The notes under the pieces: model-generated
Seen by the model: only the letters and a program-made list of their open reading frames with translations
Database searches by the model: none
Told to the model about the DNA's origin: nothing
Part shown: positions 7,701-15,404 of the stretch, one piece after another
Layout of the letters: each line of letters starts with the position of its first letter
Numbering within the stretch: the stretch's first letter is position 1
Position numbers and translations under genes: made by a program
From: Bryobacterales bacterium
GTDB taxonomy: Bacteria > Acidobacteriota > Terriglobia > Bryobacterales > Bryobacteraceae
NCBI GenBank assembly: GCA_003135055.1
Contig: PLDF01000083.1
Coordinates: 1 to 64,000, forward strand
Reading direction: 5' to 3'
Length of the DNA: 64,000 nucleotides

Positions 7701-8768
7701 ATGACACTCGAAGAGGCATCCCAACTCCTTTCCAACTGGCTCACGCAGAAGCCGGTGGAGGTCGCCGCACAGAAGGCCGCTCTTGAACATTACGGCAAGT
7801 TCTTCCGTCCCGACAACCTTGGGAAGATAACGCAGGACGACTTTAGAGCCTTCCTCACCTTCAAGAACAACAAGCATTGGGCAAACATCCAGCGACAGCC
7901 GAACATTTACGCCGACATGGAGCGACTTCGTAAGGCGCTTGCCGTGCTGCTGGATGAGACGAAGGCGATTCAAGATCGTTTAGACAAGATCATGGACAAG
8001 AACGGACCACTTTACATCAAAGGTCTCGGCAGAGCGGTTCTGACCCCGATCCTCATGTGCGTGTACTCCGACAAGTACGCCGTCTACAACAGGATCAGCG
8101 AAGAGGGCTTGACCCGGCTGGGTCGGAATATGGCAAAATCCAACGACAGCTTCGGAAAACGCTACGTGGCGATTAACGAAGCGTGCCGCCAAATTGCTGA
8201 TGACATCAAACAACCTCTTTCGCTTGTCGATTCGATGTTCTCGCTCATGGTCCACGGTGCGGACTCCCCGCTCATATCTCCGTCCACGTCCGATGGCGGC
8301 GGTGAAGGCGGCGGGGATACGGAAATGGAGGCGGCGCCGATCACCACACTTGTTGGTAATTCCTTCGTGTTTCCCTTGGAGAAATACCTTGAAGACTTCC
8401 TCGTTTCAAATTGGGAGAAAACAGTTCTTGGAAAAACGCTGGCGCTCCATGTGGAAGACGACGAGATCGCAACGCAGTACTCCACCGATCTCGGCCCGAT
8501 TGACATTTTGGCTCGGGATAAGAGCAACCACGATTGGGTCGTCATCGAATTGAAAAAGGGTAAAAGCTCTGATGCCGTCGTGGGGCAACTGCTCCGGTAC
8601 ATGGGTTGGGTTAAGAAGCACCGGGCGACGGGCTGCGAAAGTGTCCGGGGCATCATCATCACCAGCGCCCCTGACGACCGGATCAAGTACGCCATGCTGG
8701 TTAGCCACGGCGTCTCGTTCTACACATATCGGGTGAGTTTCGATCTGGTGGAAGAGCAACCAGCTTGA
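7701..8768 (+). CDS. EndoNucS/DUF91-like nuclease-domain protein
   Basis: A 355-residue protein. Residues ~1-180 form an alpha-helical region (ASQLLSNWLTQKPVEVAAQK, GLGRAVLTPILMCVYSDKY), followed by a Gly/Ser linker (SDGGGEGGGD). The C-terminal ~120 residues resemble the NucS/DUF91 PD-(D/E)XK nuclease: LEKYLEDFLVSNWEK, the active-site Asp in TDLGPIDILARD, the Glu and Lys in WVVIELKKGKSSD, and the conserved QLLRYMGWV helix. Related proteins cleave branched or mismatched DNA or act in defence. Here the fused N-terminus probably sets the target. Expression would be from the intergenic region shared with the divergent gene at 6561-7565. Confidence 0.7.
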   Translation: MTLEEASQLLSNWLTQKPVEVAAQKAALEHYGKFFRPDNLGKITQDDFRAFLTFKNNKHWANIQRQPNIYADMERLRKALAVLLDETKAIQDRLDKIMDKNGPLYIKGLGRAVLTPILMCVYSDKYAVYNRISEEGLTRLGRNMAKSNDSFGKRYVAINEACRQIADDIKQPLSLVDSMFSLMVHGADSPLISPSTSDGGGEGGGDTEMEAAPITTLVGNSFVFPLEKYLEDFLVSNWEKTVLGKTLALHVEDDEIATQYSTDLGPIDILARDKSNHDWVVIELKKGKSSDAVVGQLLRYMGWVKKHRATGCESVRGIIITSAPDDRIKYAMLVSHGVSFYTYRVSFDLVEEQPA

Positions 8769-8772
8769 CTTC

Positions 8773-9837
8773 TTATTGAGTCGCCTCAAAGATCGCTCTC
8801 ATCTGGCCTATTTCAGCCGCCTTCGCCTCGGATACCTTGCCATCCGACGCCGCCGCAAAAAAGGCAATTATCAAGAAAATGTCGCGAGTTGGCTTCGTGA
8901 TGCCCGTGCCGTGAACCAAATCTAGGCGTTCGGCAACCTCAAGCGTATAAGGCTTCTTCAAGACCCCGAGATAGGTCTCCCTGTTCTTTTCGATGATAAG
9001 TTGAAAGAAGCTGAGCGTCGAATCAACCGTCCACCCTGTGTGGGTTCTCGGGTGCAGGTATTTGAAAATCTCCAGGTACAGATGGGCGGCATACGGAGAC
9101 ACGGAGCCATTGGTGAAGCCGACCCGAACGATAATCGCTCGTATGTCCTGTTCCACCAGATCACGAGCCATGCTGGATTGTCGTGTCTTCCGCAATTCTA
9201 CTTTCAGCAGCGGTTCCAACAATTCGATTAACTCCTTCGTTTTTTCCTTGAGAATATCAATCGTGACGAGGCCGGTGGCACACGTAAACTGTGGATCTAT
9301 GATTGGACCGTGGCTTCGCTCGTCCACTGGAATGGTGGTGGCTTGGTCAAGCTGCCCCGGTATTGCTGTTACGGCATCCACATTCGGTTTAGGTAAATAG
9401 TTCCCGCCGTGTTGCTGTTCGCTGGTCTCGTAGTTTGGCAGCACATGATCCACCGCTGAATCGCCAGCGGATTGCCGCAAGAACCGCCACGCTACATAGA
9501 TCCCTATTCCGACGACGAGGCACACGATCAGACCGCTTGTATTGCCGCTGCCGACCATATTGCCGACAATCGCAAGCACAACGAAAACCGTAAACAGTGT
9601 GCCGATGCAGCCACCGCAACCCATACCGGAACTCTGCCCTTGTGGGTTGCCGCTACTCAAGGTCTGACGATTGTAGAGTCCAGTTCCAGGAATCGAGAGC
9701 GTCCGAACGATCCGGCCACGGCTATCCCGGCCAATCCGAAAACCCTTAAATCCCCATGAAAACCCAAGGCCGCTCTTGGATAGGTTCATTCGGAGACCGC
9801 CAAAAAGCCGCCTTGATCTTCTATATCGCCATGCCAC
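8773..9837 (-). CDS. DUF4236-domain membrane protein
   Basis: The N-terminus is a DUF4236 domain: AWRYRRSRRLFGGLRMNLSK, SGLGFSWGFKG and SIPGTGLYNRQT, a small beta domain found at the start of many bacterial proteins of unknown role. I use the GTG at 9837 because it puts the domain at the very N-terminus, as is usual; an ATG at 9861 adds eight residues. A hydrophobic pair follows (CIGTLFTVFVVLAIVGNMVG and SGLIVCLVVGIGIYVAW, about residues 80-125). The C-terminal ~150 residues are helical, ending with a TerB-like stretch (IAFFAAASDGKVSEAKAAEI). It ends 4 bases from the convergent nuclease gene. Confidence 0.7.
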   Translation of the reverse strand: MAWRYRRSRRLFGGLRMNLSKSGLGFSWGFKGFRIGRDSRGRIVRTLSIPGTGLYNRQTLSSGNPQGQSSGMGCGGCIGTLFTVFVVLAIVGNMVGSGNTSGLIVCLVVGIGIYVAWRFLRQSAGDSAVDHVLPNYETSEQQHGGNYLPKPNVDAVTAIPGQLDQATTIPVDERSHGPIIDPQFTCATGLVTIDILKEKTKELIELLEPLLKVELRKTRQSSMARDLVEQDIRAIIVRVGFTNGSVSPYAAHLYLEIFKYLHPRTHTGWTVDSTLSFFQLIIEKNRETYLGVLKKPYTLEVAERLDLVHGTGITKPTRDIFLIIAFFAAASDGKVSEAKAAEIGQMRAIFEATQ

Positions 9838-9949
9838 GCTACACCGTCCATCGCCGCCCATCTGCGGCGCTAAAAATTCTCAAAATAATCCTGGTCCAGT
9901 CGCTTCAGCGTGTGCGTCTTTCGCCGGGGCCAGGCCGACGTCGTGTTCT

Positions 9950-10246
9950 TCACTTGGTGTCTTTCGGTGTCTGGCCCTCTTCCGGCTTCCCAGTATCTCC
10001 ACGTGTATCGTACTGGCGACCACCTTGGGATTTATCCGGCGTGTGGAGGACTACGTTAACCATCTCTAGCAACTTCACCGGCACGAACGGTTTTTCGATG
10101 AAAGCCCATCCGTAGTTGGCTCCGCTGCCGGCTTGAAGCACATGGAATTTGGCGCTTTTGAGAATTTCAACGACCAACTCCAGCACCATTTCCATATCGT
10201 CTACAACAAGGATGGTTTCGAGCGGCCTTGCTAATGACTCGGACAT
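9950..10246 (-). pseudogene. Response-regulator receiver domain with an internal deletion
   Basis: The frame starts as a typical receiver (TILVVDDMEMVLELVVEILK, SAKFHVLQAGSGA) with the acidic Asp pair. It then jumps directly to the C-terminal end of the domain (NYGWAFIEKPFVPVKLLEMV), which carries the conserved Lys-Pro. The middle ~45-50 residues, including the phosphoacceptor Asp and the conserved Thr/Ser strand, are missing without loss of frame. A receiver is normally ~115-120 residues; this has ~70. It should not be phosphorylatable. The tail after HTPDKSQGG looks non-native. The reading is that of an in-frame deletion remnant. Confidence 0.65.
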
Positions 10247-10434
10247 GAACTGAACCTATCCGGTTTATCGCTGTCACAAAACCCAGAAGAGCGCTCGCTG
10301 CCGGGGGGACTTGGCAAAAACGGTCCAAGCGGTGCGATTGTGTGGCGTCTTTATGTGGCACTTTCCTGGCCGATGTAGTTAACAATACCAAGCAGCGGAC
10401 ATTAGCTGCGGATTCAAGATCATCGAGGAGGTTC

Positions 10435-11199
10435 TTAGCAAATGTAAACAGAGTCGTAGAGGGTGAGTCGGCTACCTCTAATCGTCGGCTCGTCCGAATC
10501 AGCCAGAGCTTGTGCCTGAAATGCAACAGACCGGGAATCCGATTCTGGCAAAACCCCCTGATCGGACTTTTCGTTCTCGGGTTCCGGCCAGAGCCGGGAC
10601 ACTATGTCGGTGAGAAGTTGATAGCCAGACAGGGCCGACCTGGGCACCGTCACAAAATTGAACCGTTGCGGATGAGCAATCATGTCTCCAAACTTCGGCA
10701 ATTCTTCGATGAGCACAGTTGAAGCCTTGCTCTGGTAGAGCTTCTTTTGTTGTTCACTCAGTGAGTGCCAGCGCTTTTGGACTTCACCCCAGGTGGGGTT
10801 TGGTCCCAATAGTCCGTCCTCTCGTGCCCTATCGGGGAATGTCCGAAAAGCGAACTGGTTGCCAAATCTATTGACTACTTCCTGAATTGGAATCTCAATG
10901 TCTTCTGGCAACAACCGCGCCCGGAACACCCAGGTGAGTAACGCCGTGAAGCTGAAATCGAACCACTCCATCTCCGCAATTCGCCAATCTGAGCGGAGCC
11001 TGCCTTCCAACTCCTGAACTTGGATTTCGCAAACATCCTCTACGCCGTCGATGACTCGGACCACTTTGATCGGGTTCGGGTGCATCTCCTCGAATTTCAT
11101 CCTGAGTGCCATCTCAATAGCGGAAATGGACCAAAAAAGCGACACCGCATTAAACTCGTGGCAGAAATAGCCGTAGACAGCCACCTGTCGGGCGACCAA
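10435..11199 (-). CDS. Conserved hypothetical protein, possibly frameshifted at the 5' end
   Basis: The 254-residue frame looks like real protein (AVYGYFCHEFNAVSLFWSIS, AIEMALRMKFEEMHP, RLRSDWRIAEMEWFDFSFTA). No family is recognised. The listed start is a TTG with no clear ribosome-binding site. Upstream in another frame (to 11423) an equally protein-like run (MGTRFTADVPQSSRMDGFDL ... PDSVPPNCGSEFWSPDR) merges with it near 11180-11200. A single frameshift joining the two would give a protein of ~330 residues, so the gene may be broken or carry a sequencing error. Confidence 0.5.
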   Translation of the reverse strand: MVARQVAVYGYFCHEFNAVSLFWSISAIEMALRMKFEEMHPNPIKVVRVIDGVEDVCEIQVQELEGRLRSDWRIAEMEWFDFSFTALLTWVFRARLLPEDIEIPIQEVVNRFGNQFAFRTFPDRAREDGLLGPNPTWGEVQKRWHSLSEQQKKLYQSKASTVLIEELPKFGDMIAHPQRFNFVTVPRSALSGYQLLTDIVSRLWPEPENEKSDQGVLPESDSRSVAFQAQALADSDEPTIRGSRLTLYDSVYIC

Positions 11200-11455
11200 A
11201 ATTCGCTCCCGCAGTTTGGCGGAACCGAATCCGGTAGTCGGCTTTCACATTCGAGAAAAGGAGCTTGTAAGGACTGAATATCTGGCGTAATGCTGCGTTC
11301 ATCCGGGCTCGTAAGTTCATCGAGGGACTTCTCTTTGCCGGTCATTGGCACCCTCGGGAATGTCAGGTCGAAGCCGTCCATACGTGACGATTGTGGCACA
11401 TCAGCCGTAAAACGGGTCCCCATCGAAACCCCAAGAAAGATGAGCTTCGAGGAGC

Positions 11456-11545
11456 CTGAACGCCTACGTCCGCGAGATCCCGGCCGGTGTGCGCGCGCCG
11501 GTAGATGCGCTTAAGCGGATGCTCACCGAGCAGTGTAGCGCGTAA
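11456..11545 (+). pseudogene. Integrase C-terminal fragment (element end, copy 2)
   Basis: Thirty codons read LNAYVREIPAGVRAPVDALK, RMLTEQCSA, stop. They match the last part of the integrase ending at 4627 (LKAYMREIPAGVRTAVDALD, RMFTERR) at most positions. The catalytic Tyr and what follows are retained, and everything upstream is missing. The sequence downstream also follows that of copy 1, up to the tRNA remnant. This is the relic of a second, related integrase, most of it replaced or deleted. Confidence 0.75.
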
Positions 11546-11635
11546 ACCAAGCCTCAGGGCTTTGTCCAACGAAGAATTCTGCTACACAACTGCACACGAG
11601 CCTTTGGGGGAGATACCTGTAAGTTATTGAAAGCA

Positions 11636-11683
11636 TGGTACTCCCGAGTGGATTCGAACCACCGACCTTTTGCTCCGGAGGCA
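11636..11683 (-). other. tRNA-Arg(CCG) 3'-half remnant (att-like site B)
   Basis: Read on the minus strand, this is the 3' half of a tRNA: a 7-base anticodon loop CTCCGGA (anticodon CCG, Arg), variable region, a good T-arm (GGTGG-TTCGAAT-CCACT), a 7-base acceptor strand, discriminator A and encoded CCA. The 5' half does not continue on the other side of 11683, so it is not a functional tRNA. It matches site C at 40 of 48 positions, with compensatory T-stem changes. This is how an integrated element's att core looks when the core runs from the anticodon loop to the 3' end. 11200-11455 and 11684-11957 hold no clear gene. Confidence 0.7.
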
Positions 11684-11957
11684 GCCAGGTTCTCCTAACT
11701 CCTTGATTACAGAGCAAATATTTTCGTGTAAAACTTCAACTTAAGCACCAAAAATACCTCCCTGGGTGGGTAATTGGGTGGGCGGTTCTCGTGAGACCTC
11801 AACTCCCGATTCTCTCGCCGAAGGTTTACTTCTAGCTTCCGCCGACCTGTCCGCTCACGCATCATCCAAGCGCTATTGTACTTGTCTTTGCCCCGGCCCA
11901 GATCCGGAAAAATCGAATCGGGTGATTGAGTTGACTTCGATTTTGATCCTCCATCGG

Positions 11958-12185
11958 ATGACTTCGCCTCAATGGCTGAAGCATTTGAAGACAGGGATTT
12001 CCGGGCTTGAGGATGTCGCCGAGAGCCAACTGGCGAGCCTCGCGGCAGGGGATGCGCTTGTCTGGGCGCAGCGATCCACTGATAAGCGCTTCACCCAACG
12101 ACCTTACAAGATGCAGATTCGGCCACGATTCAGCCTTCACGGCGGTGGAACGAAAACGGCGGTCCTAAATGCAACCGTCAGATGA
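11958..12185 (+). pseudogene. C-terminal fragment of a HerA/DUF87-type ATP-binding protein
   Basis: About 75 residues (ISGLEDVAESQLASLAAGDA, LVWAQRSTDKRFTQRPYKMQ, IRPRFSLHGGGTKTAV) resemble the tail of HerA/VirB4-like ATPases, in which a helix that detaches 'L..GL..G.ALVW' precedes an 'IRPR...HGG.T' end. The ATPase core (Walker A and B) is not in this frame or upstream, and the residues before about 11958 look random. It is best read as a 3' fragment left by a deletion at the edge of the island after att-like site B. The family link rests on pattern memory. Confidence 0.4.
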
Positions 12186-12313
12186 TGTAGTACGCTCACT
12201 CGCATGCTGTGGGCATTTCCCCAAACAGGGCCAGCGAAGCTCGGACAGCGGCTGCCCATCGAGCCCCGCAGAAAGCTCCAGCCGGCATAGGAACAAACTC
12301 CGTCGTCCAGGGG

Positions 12314-13237
12314 CTATGCTCCGCTTACCGGGACGATAACCTTGTTCGGTTTCAGATACGCAACCAGGGTCAAAAGTTCATGGCCGTTATGAAACGGCTC
12401 GAACGAGAAGAGGTGCTCCTCGCCGCGATCATCCGTAAGGACAATCTCCCGCTTCCCCAGCGGGCCACGCTTCCCCCAGGAACAATAGCTTGAGAGAATA
12501 TCGAACCCGTCCTGCTCCGAGAAGGAGGCAAACATCTCCTCGAACTTCCGCGACCGAATGAAGTAACGGCAGGGGGCCGTCCGATCGAACTCCTCGTCAG
12601 TGTAGTGCGGATGTTGGCTGACGATCCCGAGCGCCGGAACCTCCAGCGTCTCAATCACCCGCCAAAGGCACGAGGTGATAGTGTTCTTAAATTGTTTCTG
12701 TGCATCCTGCACGAGTTTGAAGGAAACGGCTGAGCTTCTTGCGAATTCGTCAAAGACGCCCTGCAAAAAGAGAAGCCGTCCGGCGCCGTAGTTGGCCTCT
12801 CCCTCAAGTTCCGCGTGGCAGGTGGGATTCAGCGTGTGCGTTGTATCCCCGTGCATCAGCGTCTGGTGCCACGGCACGACGCTATGAATCACCTCGTGCG
12901 CCTCGCTCCACCGCCACTTCAGGCGATGCTGAGACTCATCAATCAGAATCCTCTTTCGATCCGGCAGATAGAGCGCCTTCAGGTCCCACTTCCGAATGGC
13001 GTCAATGACGAGCATCGGCCGAAGGGCGACCTGCTTCCCAGCAATGACCGCCCTGCTCACGAACTCCCGGATCGCGCTGTCATCGGTAGATGAGTAGTAT
13101 TGCCGGTCCAGGCGCAGAAGTTCCCTGACGGCGTCCAGGTCCAACGGCGGCTCGGGATTTCCAAGCCCCCGCAGAATTTTTGCGACCTGAGCGTCGATGT
13201 CGCGCGCGCTACGTCCGTCAAGGAATTTGTTTCTCAA
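12314..13237 (-). CDS. ImmA/IrrE-family zinc metallopeptidase
   Basis: A 307-residue protein with the gluzincin signature HEVIHS (HExxH) in RWSEAHEVIHSVVPWHQTLM and a downstream Glu-rich helix CHAELEGEANYGAGRLLFL that supplies the third ligand. ImmA/IrrE peptidases cut a partner HTH repressor and so switch on phage or element genes. Here the partner XRE gene lies directly upstream on the same strand, with a 4-base overlap (13234-13237), fitting this. The last ~100 residues (FEEMFASFSEQDGFDILSSY, HNGHELLTLVAYL) form an extra domain. Confidence 0.8.
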   Translation of the reverse strand: MRNKFLDGRSARDIDAQVAKILRGLGNPEPPLDLDAVRELLRLDRQYYSSTDDSAIREFVSRAVIAGKQVALRPMLVIDAIRKWDLKALYLPDRKRILIDESQHRLKWRWSEAHEVIHSVVPWHQTLMHGDTTHTLNPTCHAELEGEANYGAGRLLFLQGVFDEFARSSAVSFKLVQDAQKQFKNTITSCLWRVIETLEVPALGIVSQHPHYTDEEFDRTAPCRYFIRSRKFEEMFASFSEQDGFDILSSYCSWGKRGPLGKREIVLTDDRGEEHLFSFEPFHNGHELLTLVAYLKPNKVIVPVSGA

Positions 13238-13698
13238 GCTTTAGATAGGAAATTTACCCAGGCTTCAAAAGCAGCATGCTCTTCCGGAGTCGGCGCTTCG
13301 AGCGTCTCTGCACGAGCCGCAAAGCGAACAGACTCCTCTTGGAACTGAACGTCTTTCAGGTCAAGCAACCCCGCAAGAGCCATCAACCGCTGTTCCGATA
13401 TACCCAGGAAATCCGCTATCTGATAAACTGTCCGCGCCTTCGGCCTTGCCTTCTCAGTCTCGATATTGACGAGTTCGAAGAGATCGACGTCGGCTCGCTC
13501 GGCAAACTGCTCAAGCGTGAGCCTCTTTTCCTTGCGCGCAAGATGGACGAAACGGCTGAAGGAGACGCGAGTAGCATCGCCTACCTTGCGCTTCTCCTCA
13601 TCAGCCTTGTACAAAGATCCGGCCACAGAAACGAAGGACCCATCCTCCGCTTCGGCTTTCCGGCGCATCCATTCCGGGTCATTATTAAAATCCCTCAT
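13234..13698 (-). CDS. XRE-family HTH regulator
   Basis: A 154-residue protein with a central Cro/C1-type helix-turn-helix (FSRFVHLARKEKRLTLEQFA, ERADVDLFELVNIETEKARP, KARTVYQIADFLGISEQRLM). The N-terminal ~50 residues and an acidic C-terminal helix flank it. It overlaps the ImmA-like peptidase gene by 4 bases, so the two are translated together and probably form a repressor-protease switch. It follows the GNAT toxin-like gene with an 11-base gap, so all four minus-strand genes from 14517 to 12314 may share one promoter. Confidence 0.8.
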   Translation of the reverse strand: MRDFNNDPEWMRRKAEAEDGSFVSVAGSLYKADEEKRKVGDATRVSFSRFVHLARKEKRLTLEQFAERADVDLFELVNIETEKARPKARTVYQIADFLGISEQRLMALAGLLDLKDVQFQEESVRFAARAETLEAPTPEEHAAFEAWVNFLSKA

Positions 13699-13708
13699 TC
13701 CACTCTCC

Positions 13709-14308
13709 TCACAGTTTCGCAGCCTGTTCCGGCGTGAACTCGCACCAGAGCAGGTTCTCCTTGTTGGGATCGGGCGCCACCGGCGTCATGCCACAGACTT
13801 TGATGTAAAAGTCGTGGGATGTGGGCACCGCGTGAAGCCCAACCCGCCCCTTGAACCCCTCCTCGAAACTCTGACGCACCGCGGCTTCAATCAACCGCGT
13901 GCCAACCAGAGCATACTTCGGCTGCTCCCCCAGGGCGTTCATCAGCACCTTGATATTCCAGGGAGCAGTCTCCACGTAATCGATGTATACCAACTCTTTA
14001 CGGCTTTGCTCCGGGAGCCTGCAAACGTGCCCGACGGTCTCGACCTTCATCAGACCTTCGATTTTGTCTGCAAGTTGTATCGCGTAAAAGGTGTTTGCAA
14101 GGAGTGCGAGTTCGCGGTCTTTTGAGGTCCAGTCCCAGTGGGCATTACGCGGTCGAAGTTCGGGAGGAAGTTTTCGCCTGGCCTCCCGAATCATCGGCCG
14201 CCATTGCTCCTCGGCGAGAAGCAGGTGCTCTTCGGTCACCTCGTCAGACAACTCTGCGTCGACGAACTCCCCACTCGCCTTTTCGACGAGTTTGACCGGG
14301 ACTCTCAC
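13709..14308 (-). CDS. GNAT-family acetyltransferase, probable TA-type toxin
   Basis: A 199-residue protein with a GNAT fold in its second half: the beta4 strand LVYIDYVETAPWNI, the acetyl-CoA-binding region YALVGTRLIEAAVRQSFEEG, and the late strand GRVGLHAVPTSHDFYIKVCG. The pyrophosphate-binding loop is atypical, VGTRL, where QxxGxG/A is usual. Its start overlaps the upstream RHH gene by 4 bases (ATGA). An RHH antitoxin followed by an overlapping GNAT gene is the arrangement of TacAT-type toxin-antitoxin modules, whose toxins acetylate aminoacyl-tRNA. That function here is inferred from layout. The chain is somewhat longer than the ~160-175 residues of typical TacT proteins. Confidence 0.65.
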   Translation of the reverse strand: MRVPVKLVEKASGEFVDAELSDEVTEEHLLLAEEQWRPMIREARRKLPPELRPRNAHWDWTSKDRELALLANTFYAIQLADKIEGLMKVETVGHVCRLPEQSRKELVYIDYVETAPWNIKVLMNALGEQPKYALVGTRLIEAAVRQSFEEGFKGRVGLHAVPTSHDFYIKVCGMTPVAPDPNKENLLWCEFTPEQAAKL

Positions 14309-14517
14309 AGAACCATCAACTCCGCCTTTGCCTTTTGGTCATCCTCAAAGAACAGTTTCTCCCCACGCGCGAGACGGGCATCAACCATTTGATAGAGCCT
14401 GAGGGCTTGACGCAGAAGAGCCGTCTTGCTGAGATCCTTCTGTTCCGACAACTCGTCCAGAACCCGCATCTCCTGGTCAGTGAGATTCAATGTCATGGTC
14501 TTCTTCTGAGGTGTCAT
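14305..14517 (-). CDS. Ribbon-helix-helix antitoxin-like protein
   Basis: A 70-residue protein. The N-terminal strand KTMTLNLTDQEMRVLDELSE and helix-turn-helix KDLSKTALLRQALRLYQMVD match RHH/CopG-type DNA-binding antitoxins, and the charged C-terminal tail (EKLFFEDDQKAKAELMVL) would clamp the toxin. The ATG has a GGAG 7 bases upstream. A strong sigma-70-type promoter lies just upstream on the minus strand. As in other TA modules, the product is expected to repress its own operon. ATATACAT occurs twice (14540 and 14582) in the intergenic region as possible operator half-sites. Confidence 0.7.
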   Translation of the reverse strand: MTPQKKTMTLNLTDQEMRVLDELSEQKDLSKTALLRQALRLYQMVDARLARGEKLFFEDDQKAKAELMVL

Positions 14518-14538
14518 GTTCGATCTCCAGCTATATCA

Positions 14539-14566
14539 AATATACATCAGATGGCCAACATGTCAA
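14539..14566 (-). promoter_or_regulatory. Sigma-70-type promoter for the RHH/GNAT operon
   Basis: On the minus strand TTGACA (14566-14561) is followed after 16 bases by TATATT (14544-14539), 22 bases before the RHH start codon. The TTGACA is a perfect -35, and the -10 differs at one base. The repeated ATATACAT elements at 14540 and 14582 overlap or flank it and may bind the antitoxin. Confidence 0.65.
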
Positions 14567-14616
14567 CATTAAATAGCTGTAATATACATAAAAACTAGCC
14601 AAATAGTGGCCAAGTA

Positions 14617-14625
14617 TGGTATAAT
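14617..14625 (+). promoter_or_regulatory. Extended -10 promoter for the ubiquitin-like operon
   Basis: TGGTATAAT is a consensus extended -10 (TGnTATAAT), 35 bases before the ATG at 14660. No -35 match is seen, which extended -10 promoters tolerate. It lies inside the longer open frame that starts at 14606, which argues that translation starts at 14660 rather than upstream. Confidence 0.5.
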
Positions 14626-14659
14626 GGTTTTGGGCCCAGAAAAAGGAGGGGCCGCACAA

Positions 14660-15400
14660 ATGGAACCTGAACAAAAACCAGAGATCGTAGAAGTTGTTGA
14701 AATTATTGAGATTGTGGAGATCGAAGAGTTCGCAAAACGTGGGGAGCACGTACCTCATGCGAAGCACTACGCGTTTCGCGTCGACAAAGAGCGCGTCGTC
14801 GTGACCAGCCCGACCATAACCGGCACAGAAATCCTCGCCAAGGTCGGAAAGACCCCAGAGGCATTCAAACTCTACCAGCACAAGCGACACCACCAGCCGG
14901 TCTTGATCGGACCCCACGAAGTGGTCGATCTTCGCGCTCATGGCGTGGAGCGCTTTACGACCATGCCCAAAGACACCACCGAAGGACTGGTCACCTGCTC
15001 AGTCCACGAGGACTTTCGCCTCCCTGCGGCAGACGAGGAATACCTCGAAGGCTTGGGGCTTCCCTGGGAAGCGCGAAAGCATAACGAGAGCCAATGGCTC
15101 GTCATCCACACCTGGAGACTGCCCCCCGGCTATAACCACGAGACTGCAAAGCTAGCGCTTCTCATCCCGCCCGGGTACTCAGACAGCCAGATCGATATGG
15201 TCCATTTCTCGCCGGCACTCGCTCGTAACGACGGGAAACCAATCGGCGGCCTAAGCGCGAGCCGAGTCGGAAACGAAGGTTTTCAACAGTGGTCCAGACA
15301 CCGCACACAGAAAAACCCATGGCGCATCGGCATCGACGATGTTGCAAGCCACCTCGCCCTGGTCGATGACTGGCTCCGGCGCGAGTTCGAGAAGGCATAA
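14660..15400 (+). CDS. Multiubiquitin-domain / prokaryotic E2-like fusion protein
   Basis: The start is set by AGGAGG at 14644-14649 before ATG 14660 (a GTG at 14606 would add 18 residues). After an acidic Glu/Val/Ile tract, residues ~30-110 form one multiubiquitin (beta-grasp) domain: KHYAFRVDKERVVVTSPTIT, GTEILAKVGKTPEAFKLYQ, VVDLRAHGVERFTTMPKDTT. The rest matches the prokaryotic E2-like family found with it: FRLPAADEEYLEGLGLPWEA, SQWLVIHTWRLPPGYNHETA, LALLIPPGYSDSQIDMVHFS, WRIGIDDVASHL. The only Cys (residue 113 from this start) is at the junction of the two domains, so a normal E2 active-site Cys is not evident. It is the first gene of a three-gene operon with JAB-E1 and DUF6527. Confidence 0.85.
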   Translation: MEPEQKPEIVEVVEIIEIVEIEEFAKRGEHVPHAKHYAFRVDKERVVVTSPTITGTEILAKVGKTPEAFKLYQHKRHHQPVLIGPHEVVDLRAHGVERFTTMPKDTTEGLVTCSVHEDFRLPAADEEYLEGLGLPWEARKHNESQWLVIHTWRLPPGYNHETAKLALLIPPGYSDSQIDMVHFSPALARNDGKPIGGLSASRVGNEGFQQWSRHRTQKNPWRIGIDDVASHLALVDDWLRREFEKA

Positions 15401-15404
15401 CCCG

